This document shows, piece after piece, positions 16,475-25,114 of a stretch of 64,000 nt of DNA (within the stretch, counting starts at the first letter, position 1; every line of letters begins with the position of its first letter). The DNA lies in NCBI RefSeq assembly GCF_009900715.1, contig NZ_JAAAJC010000005.1, forward strand, positions 1 through 64,000. Reading direction: 5' to 3'. The notes below the pieces were generated by a model, which worked only from the letters and a program-made list of their open reading frames with translations, was not told the DNA's origin and searched no databases. The DNA comes from Halococcus salsus. GTDB lineage: Archaea > Halobacteriota > Halobacteria > Halobacteriales > Halococcaceae. The translations under genes were made by a program, and so were the position numbers.

Positions 16475-17767
16475 ATGGATCTCAATCGTCGAACCGTGCT
16501 GAGAGGCTCGGCTCTCGGATTCTTCGGGGTCGGAATCGGCACCGGTAGCGAAGGACGAGCGGCCGCCGCCCCGGCACCCACCGCGGCAGCGTCGAAGTCG
16601 CCGGCGAGTGCCGTCGCTTCCGGTATGGAGACCCATCGAAGCCCATCGAAAGACGTGACTCCGGTGGACGTCGCCCAGAGGTTCACTCCAGCAGTCGGTG
16701 AGGTGCGCTACGCTCCGGTCCCGTTCACCGGTTCCGACGGGCAGACCTACCTGGCGTACGAACTCGAAGTGACGAACTTCACCACCGGATCGGTAACGAT
16801 AGAGAAGCTCGAAGTGGTCGACACGGAGGCCAATGCGGTGATTCACGCCCTCGACGCCGACGAGGTGGCCAGTCGCCTCCAACCCGCAGGGAGACGGGAC
16901 AGCGTCGGGTCGTTGGGACCGGCGATGACGGCGCTCGTGTTCTTGCACGTGACCGTCGACGACCCGTCCGACGTTCCCGATGAACTGCGCCATCGATTGT
17001 CGCTGCAGGTCGACGCCGCACCGCCGGACCAGCGACGTCTCGTTGAAACGGTCGGCGAGGTCACGGTTGACCGGCGCGAGGTCGTCACCGTCGGGCCGCC
17101 GCTGCGGGGGTCGAACTACATCGCGGCCGATTCGTTCGGGGACGCGGTCCGCCATACTCGTGCGGCACTGCCGGTCGATGGGCAGGTCTGGCTCGCACAG
17201 CGCTACGCGGTCGACTACGAGCAACTCGATACCGAGGACCGGATCTACGACGGACCACGGGAGGACCTCGAAAGCTACACGATATACGGGGAAGAAGCCA
17301 TCGCGGTCGCCGATGCTACGGTAGTCGAGGTGATCGACGACGTCCCGGAGAACGTCCCGGGTGCGTTCCCGGACGGGATCACGCTCGAAGCGGCGGACGG
17401 CAACGCGGTGATCCTCGATCTCGGCGACGAGAACTACGCCCTGTACGCCCACTTCCAGCCGGGCAGCATCCGCGTAGCGGAAGGCGACCACGTCGAGCGG
17501 GGCGACGTGCTGGGGCTGGTCGGCAACTCGGGCAACAGTATCGCTCCGCACCTGCACTTTCACGTCATGAACCGGCCGCTATCGCTGGCTTCCAACGGCC
17601 TGCCGTATCTGGTGGATTCGTTCTCGATACTCGGCGAAACGCCGGGAACGGCGGCGTTCGACCAGGCCGAGGCGGATGGGGAACCACTGGCCGTCGACCG
17701 CTTCGACCCGCCCGTGGCATCTTTCGGTACTCTCCCGCTCGACCAGATCGTCGTGGACTTCGATTGA
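16475..17767 (+). CDS. Secreted M23-family metallopeptidase-like protein
   Basis: Exported protein (430 aa). It begins with a Tat-type signal (RRTVLRGSALGFFGVGIG) followed by an Ala/Pro-rich linker. The middle region (about 70-200) is a beta-rich domain of unknown family. The C-terminal LytM/M23 domain (about 230-370) has LYAHFQPG, GDHVERGDVLGLVGNSGNS and the zinc motif HLHFH. The first zinc-ligand segment reads LAQRYAVDYE, lacking the usual His directly before the Asp, as in some QRYAxD-type subfamilies, so activity is uncertain. M23 enzymes normally cut peptidoglycan cross-links, which haloarchaea lack; the target may be surface-layer protein or another microbe's wall. This is inference. 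Confidence 0.82.
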   Translation: MDLNRRTVLRGSALGFFGVGIGTGSEGRAAAAPAPTAAASKSPASAVASGMETHRSPSKDVTPVDVAQRFTPAVGEVRYAPVPFTGSDGQTYLAYELEVTNFTTGSVTIEKLEVVDTEANAVIHALDADEVASRLQPAGRRDSVGSLGPAMTALVFLHVTVDDPSDVPDELRHRLSLQVDAAPPDQRRLVETVGEVTVDRREVVTVGPPLRGSNYIAADSFGDAVRHTRAALPVDGQVWLAQRYAVDYEQLDTEDRIYDGPREDLESYTIYGEEAIAVADATVVEVIDDVPENVPGAFPDGITLEAADGNAVILDLGDENYALYAHFQPGSIRVAEGDHVERGDVLGLVGNSGNSIAPHLHFHVMNRPLSLASNGLPYLVDSFSILGETPGTAAFDQAEADGEPLAVDRFDPPVASFGTLPLDQIVVDFD

Positions 17768-17925
17768 TTCGGGCCTCCGGCGGTCAGCGATCCGTCCGGC
17801 GATGCGCGTCTTCGAGGGATCCACCCCTGTCGAACCGGTTTTCGGCGATGGAGCATCGGATTACCGGCCCGTTGGCAGTGTCGCAGTCCGTAAGGGTGAA
17901 CACCCGGATTCACTAATCGAGATAT

Positions 17926-19233
17926 ATGTACGACGGCATCAAGGGTTTTCGCGACATCTATCCCGGCGAGATGGCCGCACGCCGGGCGGCCATCGACGAC
18001 CTCGAGGACACCGCACGACGCTACGGCTTCCGCGAGATCGGAACTCCTGCTCTCGAACGCGCCGAGCTCTGGACCGACAAGTCCGGCGACGACATCGTCG
18101 AGGAGCTCTACGCCTTCACCGACCGTGGCGGCCGCGAGGTGGCGATGACGCCCGAACTCACGCCGACCGTGGCCCGGATGGTCGTCGCGAAACAACAGGA
18201 GCTCTCGAAACCGATCAAGTGGGTCTCGACCCGGCCCTTCTGGCGGTACGAGCAGGTCCAGCAGGGCCGCTTCCGGGAGTTCTACCAGACCAACGTCGAT
18301 ATCTTCGGCTCGGCGGAACCGACGGCGGACGCCGAGGTCCTGGCCTACGCCGCCGACGCGCTGACCGAGTTGGGACTCACGAGCGAGGACTTCGACTTTC
18401 GCGTGAGTCACCGCGATATTCTGGGGGGATTGCTCGAATCGATAGAGAGCGACATCGACACCGAGGCCGCCATCCGCGCGGTCGACAAGCGCGAGAAACT
18501 CGAAACCAACGAGTACTACGGCCTCCTCCGGGATGCGGGTCTCTCGACCGAGGAGGCGGAGGAGTTCGACGCGCTGCTCAGCACCGACGAGGAGAACCTC
18601 TCGGATCTCGTCGAGTTCGCCGGCACCGAACGCGTCGAGGACGCCGTCGCGAATCTCGAAGCCGTGCTCGCGGCGGCAGCCGACCTTGGCGCGCGCGAGT
18701 ACTGCACGCTCTCGCTCGACACCGCCCGAGGGCTCGATTACTACACCGGGATGGTCTTCGAGTGCTTCGATTCCACCGGCGAAGTGGGTCGGTCCGTCTT
18801 CGGTGGCGGGCGCTACGACGACCTCATCGAGGGGTTCGGCGGCCAGCCCACCCCCGCCGTCGGGGTGGCGCTCGGCCTCGCCCCGCTCGCACTGCTCTGT
18901 CAGCGCGCCGGTGTCTGGCCGGACGAGTCGCTGACGACGGATTACTACGTCCTTCAAGTGGGAGACACCCGCGAGACGGCCGCCGAACTCACCCGCGAGC
19001 TTCGTGAGCGAGGCCACGTCATCGAGACCGACGTCGCGGGTCGGAGCTTCGGGGCCCAACTGGAGTACGCCAACTCGATCGAGGCCGAGACGGTGGTGAT
19101 CGTCGGCGAACAGGACCTCGCGGAGGGCCAGTACACGGTGAAGGACATGGACTCGGGCGAGCAGGTCGCGGTGCCAGTGGAGGAGTTCCCCGGCGAGTAC
19201 GAACGCCCGACGTACGACGACTTCGCGGCGTAA
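17926..19233 (+). CDS. hisS: Histidyl-tRNA synthetase
   Basis: Class II aminoacyl-tRNA synthetase charging tRNA-His (435 aa). The N-terminus (MYDGIKGFRDIYPGEMA) is typical. Motif 2 spans WRYEQVQQGRFREFYQ (about residues 105-120), the histidine-specific A motif is ARGLDYYTG (about 268-276), and motif 3 is FGGGRYDDL with GVALGLAPLAL. An anticodon-binding alpha/beta domain forms the last 100 residues. The 158-bp upstream gap has the A/T-rich stretch right at the ATG. It is convergent with the MFS gene, with a 24-bp gap. Confidence 0.95.
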   Translation: MYDGIKGFRDIYPGEMAARRAAIDDLEDTARRYGFREIGTPALERAELWTDKSGDDIVEELYAFTDRGGREVAMTPELTPTVARMVVAKQQELSKPIKWVSTRPFWRYEQVQQGRFREFYQTNVDIFGSAEPTADAEVLAYAADALTELGLTSEDFDFRVSHRDILGGLLESIESDIDTEAAIRAVDKREKLETNEYYGLLRDAGLSTEEAEEFDALLSTDEENLSDLVEFAGTERVEDAVANLEAVLAAAADLGAREYCTLSLDTARGLDYYTGMVFECFDSTGEVGRSVFGGGRYDDLIEGFGGQPTPAVGVALGLAPLALLCQRAGVWPDESLTTDYYVLQVGDTRETAAELTRELRERGHVIETDVAGRSFGAQLEYANSIEAETVVIVGEQDLAEGQYTVKDMDSGEQVAVPVEEFPGEYERPTYDDFAA

Positions 19234-19257
19234 TCGGAAGAAGGCCAGTGAGGGGAT

Positions 19258-20565
19258 TCAGTCCTGAGCGGTCGCCTGCCCGTCCGCGGACGACCCACTC
19301 CCAGCGCCGACGGTCTCCTGAACCTGCGTGTAGACCAGCACGAGCCCGATAGCTGCGAGCAGCGCGCCGAAGGCGAACGGTGTGACGTAGCCGAACCGGA
19401 CCAGGAAGCCGGAGGAGAGCGGTCCGATCGCGGTGCCGAGCCCGAACGACATCGTGAGCACCGAGAGCTGGGTCCCCGAGGCACCCTTCCGCGCGAGGTC
19501 GCCGGCGAGCGCGAGCGCGGGGGCGAACACTGCCGCGCCCGCGAGGCCCTGGGCCGCCCGCGCGACGATCATCTCCCAGGGCGCGGTCACGAGGCCCTGG
19601 GCGAGGGTGGCCGGCACGAGGATCGCGAGCCCGGCGAGGATGAACGGCTTGCGGCCGATGCGGTCGCTCGCGCTCCCGATCGGGGCCTGGACCAGCACCT
19701 GGATCAGCACGAACGCCGCAAACTCGATACCGAACAGCTGGGCGCCCTGGTCGAGCCGGGCGTTGACTTGGGGCTCGATGGCCGAGAGGAGCGCGATGCC
19801 GATCGCCATGAACAGCGAGGCGACCCCGAGGGTGAACACCGGATCGAGCGTGCTGTCGCCGTCGTGGTTCAGGATCGCGATCGAGGTGTCGTCGGACGAC
19901 TCCACGGGCTCGATGTCGGGGTCCTCGACGAGGAGCATCACGAGCACGATGCTGATGATCGCCGAGGCCGACGCGATGTAGAAGGCGGCCTCGAAGCCGG
20001 TCATCTCGAAGCCGGCGACCACGTAGTGGGCGATCTCGTCGGTGGAACCGAACCCGGAGACGACCGCGCCGGCGAAGATCGGGCCGGCCCCGAATCCCAG
20101 GAGTCTGAAGGTGTTGAACGTCCCCATGTTGCCACCACGGCTCGAATCGTCGGCGAGTTCGTTCACCAGGGCGATCGTCGCGACGATGGTGAACGCGACG
20201 CCGATCCCCTGGGCCGCCCGGATGGCGAGCAGCGCCCAGTAGCTCGATACGAGGGAGTACGTGAAGTTCGCGACCCCGAGCACGGCGAGGCCGAACAGCA
20301 CGAACACCTTTCGCTTGCCGAGGCGGTCCGAGATACGGCCGGCGAACGGCTGGAGCGCGCTGTTGAAGAAGCCGAAGGCCGCGAGGATGATCCCGGTGAT
20401 CAGCGAGACCCCAAGGCCACCCGTCCCGCCCGTGATGATGCCGCTCGAGACGTAGAGCGGGAGGACGACGATCAGAAACGAATTGCCGACCGAGTCGGCC
20501 ATCCGGGCGATGGCGAGCGCGAGCACCTCGCGGTTGACGCCGATGTATTCCTGTATCGTATTCAC
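19258..20565 (-). CDS. MFS transporter
   Basis: Twelve-helix major facilitator (435 aa). The cytoplasmic loop between helices 2 and 3 has the family A-motif (GRISDRLGKRKVFVL), and the second half repeats it as SDRIGRKPFIL. The N-terminus MNTIQEYIGVNREVL precedes the first helix. A long acidic central loop (DPDIEPVESSDDTS) separates the two halves. The C-terminus is Gly/Ser-rich. The pattern fits drug:H+ antiporters (DHA1-like), but the substrate is unknown. It is divergent from truA, with 176 bp between. Confidence 0.86.
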   Translation of the reverse strand: MNTIQEYIGVNREVLALAIARMADSVGNSFLIVVLPLYVSSGIITGGTGGLGVSLITGIILAAFGFFNSALQPFAGRISDRLGKRKVFVLFGLAVLGVANFTYSLVSSYWALLAIRAAQGIGVAFTIVATIALVNELADDSSRGGNMGTFNTFRLLGFGAGPIFAGAVVSGFGSTDEIAHYVVAGFEMTGFEAAFYIASASAIISIVLVMLLVEDPDIEPVESSDDTSIAILNHDGDSTLDPVFTLGVASLFMAIGIALLSAIEPQVNARLDQGAQLFGIEFAAFVLIQVLVQAPIGSASDRIGRKPFILAGLAILVPATLAQGLVTAPWEMIVARAAQGLAGAAVFAPALALAGDLARKGASGTQLSVLTMSFGLGTAIGPLSSGFLVRFGYVTPFAFGALLAAIGLVLVYTQVQETVGAGSGSSADGQATAQD

Positions 20566-20741
20566 TGCCGGTCCGGGTCCCTTCGCCGCCGTCTCGACCG
20601 CCCGTCCCCGCGGGACGACGGTCTCGGTTCTCCACCCGTTGGTTGGACCATATAGTCAGCGGAGGCTACCGGTCGGTCGACTATCAACGCTTCGAACCCG
20701 GCGGTCGACACACCGAAGTCCTCCGCCGTCGATTCACCGCT

Positions 20742-21545
20742 ATGCGCGCGTTTCGGGTTGCCTACGACGGCCGGCCCTACCACGGGTTCCAGCGCCAGCC
20801 GACGGTCCCGACGGTCGAAGGGGCACTGTTCGACGCGCTGGGTGACCTCGGTGTGCTCGACGCGGCCGCCGACAAGCCGTCGGGCTACGCCGCCGCGGGC
20901 CGCACCGACCGTCGAGTGTCGGCGGTCGCCCAGACCGTCGCGTTCGACGTTCCCGATTGGCTCGTGCCCCGGGCGCTGAACAGCGAGCTCCCCGAGTCGG
21001 TTCGGGCGTGGGCGCACACCGACGTTTCGCCTGGGTTCCACGCCACCCACGACGCGGTCTCGCGGACCTACACCTATCACCTCCACGCGCCCGCCGCCGA
21101 GGTCGGCCGGGCCCGCGAGGCGTGCAGCCAGCTCGCCGGCGAACACGACTTCCACAACCTCACGACCGACGATCGGAACACCGTCCGGGCGCTCGACGTT
21201 CGGGTGGAGCCCGACGGCGAGTTCCTGGTGCTGACCGTGCGGGCGGGCGGCTTCTCGCGGAACCTCGTTCGACGGGTCGGCACGCTCGTGCGGGGGGTGG
21301 CGGTGGGTGCAGCGTCGGTCGAAACGATCGACCGGGTGCTCGCTCCCGAACCGCTCGACGGACCCGAGGGAGTGGGGCCTGCCCCCGCGGAAGGGCTGAT
21401 TCTCACGGACGTCGAATATCCCGAGCTCGACTTCGAGGTCGACGAGGCGGCCGCGGCGAGCGCGCGTCAAGTCTTCGAGGGAAAGCGGGTCGCGGCCGCG
21501 ACCGCCGCGCGGGCCGCGGGCGAGGTCGGCGGCCGGATCGGCTAG
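20742..21545 (+). CDS. truA: tRNA pseudouridine synthase A
   Basis: Makes pseudouridine at positions 38-40 of the tRNA anticodon stem. The N-terminus FRVAYDGRPYHGFQRQP and the catalytic motif AAGRTDRRVSA (Asp near residue 53) identify TruA; the usual GVHA after the Asp is RVSA here. Later motifs FHATHDAVSRTYTYHL and FSRNLVRRV are also canonical. The start at ATG 20742 (267 aa) begins at the conserved strand. Its stop codon overlaps the stop codon of the M28 peptidase gene on the other strand, so the two genes converge with zero spacing. Confidence 0.93.
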   Translation: MRAFRVAYDGRPYHGFQRQPTVPTVEGALFDALGDLGVLDAAADKPSGYAAAGRTDRRVSAVAQTVAFDVPDWLVPRALNSELPESVRAWAHTDVSPGFHATHDAVSRTYTYHLHAPAAEVGRAREACSQLAGEHDFHNLTTDDRNTVRALDVRVEPDGEFLVLTVRAGGFSRNLVRRVGTLVRGVAVGAASVETIDRVLAPEPLDGPEGVGPAPAEGLILTDVEYPELDFEVDEAAAASARQVFEGKRVAAATAARAAGEVGGRIG

Positions 21546-22876
21546 TCCCAGTCGGGGGGCCAGACCTCGGCCGCGCGCATCCCGGGTTCGGCTCCCGCCT
21601 CGCGAAGCGTCTCCCGAAGGGCGTCGGTGTCGACCCGGTCGGGGTCAGTAGTTGAAAGGTCGCGAACGAGGAGCGCGGTGAGCATGGCGTGCGTCCGGAG
21701 GTTTCGGGGGTCGACCTTGTCGCGGGTGTCGGCGCGGGTGTGGGTGAACCCACGGTCCCACTCCCCACCGCCACCCGGTGTCCGACTGTGGAGCTGGAGC
21801 GCCGGGATCCCCCGTCTGAGAAACGGCCAGTGGTCGCTGTAGGGGTGTGGCCCCTCGGCCGTGGCGATGGGCTGGCCGCTCTCCTCGGCGACGCGCTCCG
21901 CCACGGCCGTCATCGCTTCCGAGGTGTGGGTGAGCGCCCGGAGGTTCCGGAACCGGCCCGCGCCATCGACGTTGACGACCGCCTTCACCCGATCGAGGTC
22001 GAGGGAGTCGGCGAGCGCCGCGCTCCCGAGCAGCCCGAGTTCCTCACAGCCCACCGCCGCGACCTGCACTTGCGAGTCGAGGTCGAATTCGGTGAGCAGG
22101 CGCGTCGCGGCGAGCGCGACCGCGACGCCACAGCCGTTGTCGAGCGCCCCCTCACCGACGTCGTGTGAGTCGTAGTGGGCGAGCACGAGTACTTCCGCGT
22201 CCGACTCGGGGCCGAGCTTGGCCACCACGTTCCGACTCTCGCCGTCGTCGGTGGTCGCGTCGACCCGCAGGCTGGCTTCCTCGTCCTCGGCCGCGTACTC
22301 TCGGAGCCACGCGCCGGTCTCGTGACTCACCCCGACACCGGGGATCGGTGCCTCGTGGCCGAACTGGAGCGCGCCGGTGGGCGGGAGCTGGCCGCGAACG
22401 TGGTTGTGGAAGACGAACCCTCGCGCACCGGCCGCCACGGCGTGGCCCAACTTCTCCATGCGGTGGGTGTGGCGCTCGCCCGCCGGCGAGTCGGTGCTCG
22501 CGACGGCGATCGCCCCCTCGACGGCGGCCGCCTCGACCTCGGCGGGGGTGCCGTGGCCCACGTCGACGAGCGGGGCGCGGAGGTCGGCGGCGGGCGAGTA
22601 CGGGAGCGCGACCGCCTCGAACTCACGGGAGCGCTCGTCGGAGGGGTGAACGGAGAATGCGGTGTGTCCCCGAGTCCAGCGCTGCATCCCGAATGGTTCG
22701 ATTCGAGGGTCGAGGCTGAGCGAGTCGAGTTCGTCCGCCACGAGGTCGGCGGCGTGGCGCTCGCCGGGACCGCCGCCGAGGCGGTCGTCGAACGCACAGA
22801 GTCGGGTGAGGAGGTCCCACGGGGAGTCGTCGTGCCACGCCGCCCCGAGCGTGGCGTCGATATCGTCGGGAGCCAT
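21542..22876 (-). CDS. M28-family zinc aminopeptidase with PA domain
   Basis: Zinc-dependent peptidase (444 aa). The metal-binding residues appear in LAHYDSHD, ALDNGCGVA (Asp), CEELGLLGS (Glu-Glu), VNVDGAG and LQLHSR. A protease-associated (PA) insertion with FVFHNHVRG precedes the catalytic domain (about residues 100-180). No signal peptide is seen, so it is probably a cytoplasmic aminopeptidase, unlike many secreted M28 members. Start MAPDDIDATLG is at 22876. It ends overlapping the truA stop and lies 55 bp downstream of the TetR gene on the same strand. Confidence 0.88.
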   Translation of the reverse strand: MAPDDIDATLGAAWHDDSPWDLLTRLCAFDDRLGGGPGERHAADLVADELDSLSLDPRIEPFGMQRWTRGHTAFSVHPSDERSREFEAVALPYSPAADLRAPLVDVGHGTPAEVEAAAVEGAIAVASTDSPAGERHTHRMEKLGHAVAAGARGFVFHNHVRGQLPPTGALQFGHEAPIPGVGVSHETGAWLREYAAEDEEASLRVDATTDDGESRNVVAKLGPESDAEVLVLAHYDSHDVGEGALDNGCGVAVALAATRLLTEFDLDSQVQVAAVGCEELGLLGSAALADSLDLDRVKAVVNVDGAGRFRNLRALTHTSEAMTAVAERVAEESGQPIATAEGPHPYSDHWPFLRRGIPALQLHSRTPGGGGEWDRGFTHTRADTRDKVDPRNLRTHAMLTALLVRDLSTTDPDRVDTDALRETLREAGAEPGMRAAEVWPPDWD

Positions 22877-22931
22877 GGCGACCGTGCGTGTCCGAACGGG
22901 AGGTGCGTTGCGGTCGCGAGAACCGGCGGGC

Positions 22932-23534
22932 TCAGTCCGCGAGGAGGGTCGATTCGACGTAGGTGTCGAGGGTGTCGCGAGTTGCCACCCTCGCGTCGTC
23001 CGACGTCACGAGGTGGCGCGTCATGCCACCCTCGGTGAGCGAGAGGAGGAGGTCGGTGGTGTACGCCGGGTCGACGTCGCGGAAGTCGCCGGTCTCGATA
23101 CCGCGTTCGAGGATCTCGACGAGGGTCTCGTGGAGCAGTCGGTCGGCGCGGGCGAACTGCTCGCGGTAGGCCTCGTTCATCGGGGCCTGCGAGCGGAGTT
23201 CGAAGATGGTGAGCCGGAACGCGCGCGTCTCGTCGTCGAGCCTCGCGGGCAGGGACCGGTCGAGGAACGTTTCGAGCTGTTCGCGTGGGGTGGCGTCCGG
23301 ATCGACCGCGTTCCTCGTCGCGAACCGGTCGAGGCCGTCCTTCAGCACGTCGATCAGGAGGCCGTCCTTGGTGTCGTAGTGGTAGTAGAGCAACGACTTG
23401 CTCTTCTCGAACTCGTCGGCGATCGCCTGGATCGTGAGGTCCGCGTACCCGTGCGTCTGGAGCGCGGCGTAGGTCGCCTCCACGATAGCGCGCTGGGTCT
23501 CCGAGCGTTGGTCGACGTCGCCGTCTGCGGCCAT
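22932..23534 (-). CDS. TetR/AcrR-family transcriptional regulator
   Basis: One-component repressor (200 aa). The N-terminal helix-turn-helix is classical: IVEATYAAL, then TIQAIADEFEKSKSLLYYHYDTKDGLL (recognition helix around residues 35-45). The C-terminal part would bind a small ligand. The ATG at 23534 is preferred over an extended frame because an inverted repeat (23539-23556) lies just upstream, suggesting autoregulation. Similar repeats stand before the adjacent zinc-ribbon membrane gene and the ABC exporter, so this regulator probably controls all three. The ligand is unknown; an exported drug or lipid-like compound is a guess from context. Confidence 0.9.
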   Translation of the reverse strand: MAADGDVDQRSETQRAIVEATYAALQTHGYADLTIQAIADEFEKSKSLLYYHYDTKDGLLIDVLKDGLDRFATRNAVDPDATPREQLETFLDRSLPARLDDETRAFRLTIFELRSQAPMNEAYREQFARADRLLHETLVEILERGIETGDFRDVDPAYTTDLLLSLTEGGMTRHLVTSDDARVATRDTLDTYVESTLLAD

Positions 23535-23538
23535 GGAT

Positions 23539-23556
23539 ACTGAATAGCCGTTCAGT
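23539..23556. promoter_or_regulatory. Putative TetR operator 1
   Basis: ACTGAATAGCCGTTCAGT has perfect 6-bp arms (ACTGAA/TTCAGT) with a 6-bp spacer, five bases upstream of the regulator's start codon. Read on the other strand, its first nine bases, ACTGAACGG, are the same as in site 3. Binding here would block the regulator's own leaderless start. Confidence 0.6.
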
Positions 23557-23574
23557 GTCGAAAAGGGTTTTCCT

Positions 23575-23982
23575 TCACCGGGTCGGCCCGGAACCCGGCT
23601 CGTCGAGGGGTTCGGCACACCACCGACAGAACGCGAGGTCGTCGTCGACGTCCCGCCCGCACTCGGGACAGACCGTCATCTCGCCGCCGGCAGCGTCGGT
23701 TCTGAGCTGAAGCAGGTAGTTATCGACGACCGCGACCCGGTAGGCGTCGAACACGCTGAGCGCGCTCACGACGAGGAGAGGTAAAGCGTCGAGCCACGCG
23801 AACGAACCGCCCGACAGCAGCGCGTCGAGCGTCGCATCGGGGACGAACGCGGTCGAGAGCAGGGTCAGCCCGATCCAGCCGAGCGCACGGAGCCAGCGCC
23901 GGAGGTAGACGTGGCCGAGCGCGGGCACCGCCGCCCCGAGGACCGCCGCGAGCCACGGCCGCTTCTTCGAACGGGTTTCCAT
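23575..23982 (-). CDS. Zinc-ribbon membrane protein
   Basis: Small membrane protein (135 aa) not assigned to a named function. Three hydrophobic stretches lie at about residues 10-24, 33-47 and 65-80. A C-terminal zinc ribbon of two CxxC knuckles follows (CPECGRDVDDD...CRWC, about 106-122). ATG 23982 is used; the preceding GTG would add one residue. It shares strand and spacing (40 bp) with the TetR gene and has an operator-like repeat 8 bases before its start, so it likely belongs to the same regulon as the ABC exporter. It may be an accessory or sensor subunit, which is inference. Confidence 0.75.
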   Translation of the reverse strand: METRSKKRPWLAAVLGAAVPALGHVYLRRWLRALGWIGLTLLSTAFVPDATLDALLSGGSFAWLDALPLLVVSALSVFDAYRVAVVDNYLLQLRTDAAGGEMTVCPECGRDVDDDLAFCRWCAEPLDEPGSGPTR

Positions 23983-23989
23983 CACGTTG

Positions 23990-24003
23990 ACTGAACAGTT
24001 AGT
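23990..24003. promoter_or_regulatory. Putative TetR operator 2
   Basis: ACTGAACAGTTAGT lies 8 bases before the zinc-ribbon gene's start. It matches the reverse of site 3 (ACTGAACGGTCAGT) at 12 of 14 positions, an imperfect inverted repeat with 5-bp arms. Confidence 0.55.
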
Positions 24004-24069
24004 TACGAATCAATCTTTCGCTCACCGAGTCGCTGTCCGGGTTCGTGGGTCGGCGGAGGGCTTATGGAG

Positions 24070-24083
24070 ACTGACCGTTCAGT
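24070..24083. promoter_or_regulatory. Putative TetR operator 3
   Basis: ACTGACCGTTCAGT is an inverted repeat with 5-bp arms (ACTGA/TCAGT) and a 4-bp spacer. It ends 11 bases before the ABC ATPase start codon, where it would occlude transcription or translation initiation. Together with sites 1 and 2 it forms a consistent operator family. Confidence 0.6.
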
Positions 24084-24094
24084 TAACGGCAACG

Positions 24095-25114
24095 ATGGAC
24101 GCGATACGTATCGACGGACTCACCAAGGAGTTCGGGTCGGTCACGGCGGTCGACGACCTCTCGTTCTCGGTGGCCGAGGGCGAACTGTTCGGGCTGATCG
24201 GGCCCAACGGCGCGGGGAAGTCCACCCTGATCAACATGCTGGTGACGCTGCTCGGACCCACGTCCGGAACCGCGCGCGTCAACGGTCACGACATCGGGAC
24301 GGAGACCGGCGCGGTGCGGGACAGCCTGGGGATCGTCTTTCAGGAACCCGCGCTCGACGAGGAGCTCACGGGCGCGGAGAACCTCGCGTTTCACGCCAGG
24401 CTGTACGGCCAGCGAAAGGCCGAACGCGACGCGCGGATCCCCGAGGTGCTCGATCTCGTGGACCTCGTTGAGGAAGGGGACCGACCGGTCGGCGAGTACT
24501 CGGGCGGGATGCAGCGCCGCCTCGAGATCGGTCGCGGGTTGCTCCACGAACCCGCCGTCCTGTTCCTCGACGAACCCACCGTCGGGCTCGACGCCCGCAC
24601 CCGGCGGGACACGTGGGAGTACATCCGTCGGATGAACGAGGAGTCGGGCGTGACGATCGTGCTCACCACCCACTACATGGAGGAGGCCGACACCCTGTGC
24701 GACCGCGTGGGGATCTTCGACGAAGGGAGCCTCGTGGCGCTGGATACACCCGAGAACCTGCGGGACGGGCTGGGTGGCGACGTCGTCGCGCTCGGTATCG
24801 AGGGGACGTCGACGACGTTCCGCGACCGACTCGATGACCGGACTTGGGTCCGGGAGTACGCCACGACCGACGACGGCGTCGACGTCACGCTCGCTCACGG
24901 CGAGACCCGGATCGTCGACCTCGTTCGCCTCGCCGACGACGCGGGCGCGACGATCACGTCGGTCGACCTCAGGAAACCCAGCCTCGAAAACGTCTTCCTC
25001 TCGCTCACGGGGAGCACGATCGCCGAGCGCGAGGCCGGCGGCAGGACGGGTGACGAAACCGCCGACGCGTCGGGCGACGACCGACGGACGGCGGTCGCGG
25101 GAGCGGGCGAATGA
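24095..25114 (+). CDS. ABC exporter ATP-binding protein (DrrA-type)
   Basis: ATPase subunit of an ABC-2 exporter (339 aa). Walker A is GPNGAGKS (about residues 38-45), signature YSGGMQRRLEIGRGLL, Walker B AVLFLDEPT, D-loop VGLDARTRR and H-loop LTTHYMEEAD. The C-terminal DrrA-like domain (SVDLRKPSLENVFLSLTG) is typical of drug or lipid exporters of the daunorubicin type. The ATG at 24095 follows operator site 3; a 36-residue extension is rejected. It overlaps the permease start by 4 bases (ATGA) and so is co-translated. Regulation by the TetR gene is inferred from the operators. Confidence 0.93.
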   Translation: MDAIRIDGLTKEFGSVTAVDDLSFSVAEGELFGLIGPNGAGKSTLINMLVTLLGPTSGTARVNGHDIGTETGAVRDSLGIVFQEPALDEELTGAENLAFHARLYGQRKAERDARIPEVLDLVDLVEEGDRPVGEYSGGMQRRLEIGRGLLHEPAVLFLDEPTVGLDARTRRDTWEYIRRMNEESGVTIVLTTHYMEEADTLCDRVGIFDEGSLVALDTPENLRDGLGGDVVALGIEGTSTTFRDRLDDRTWVREYATTDDGVDVTLAHGETRIVDLVRLADDAGATITSVDLRKPSLENVFLSLTGSTIAEREAGGRTGDETADASGDDRRTAVAGAGE

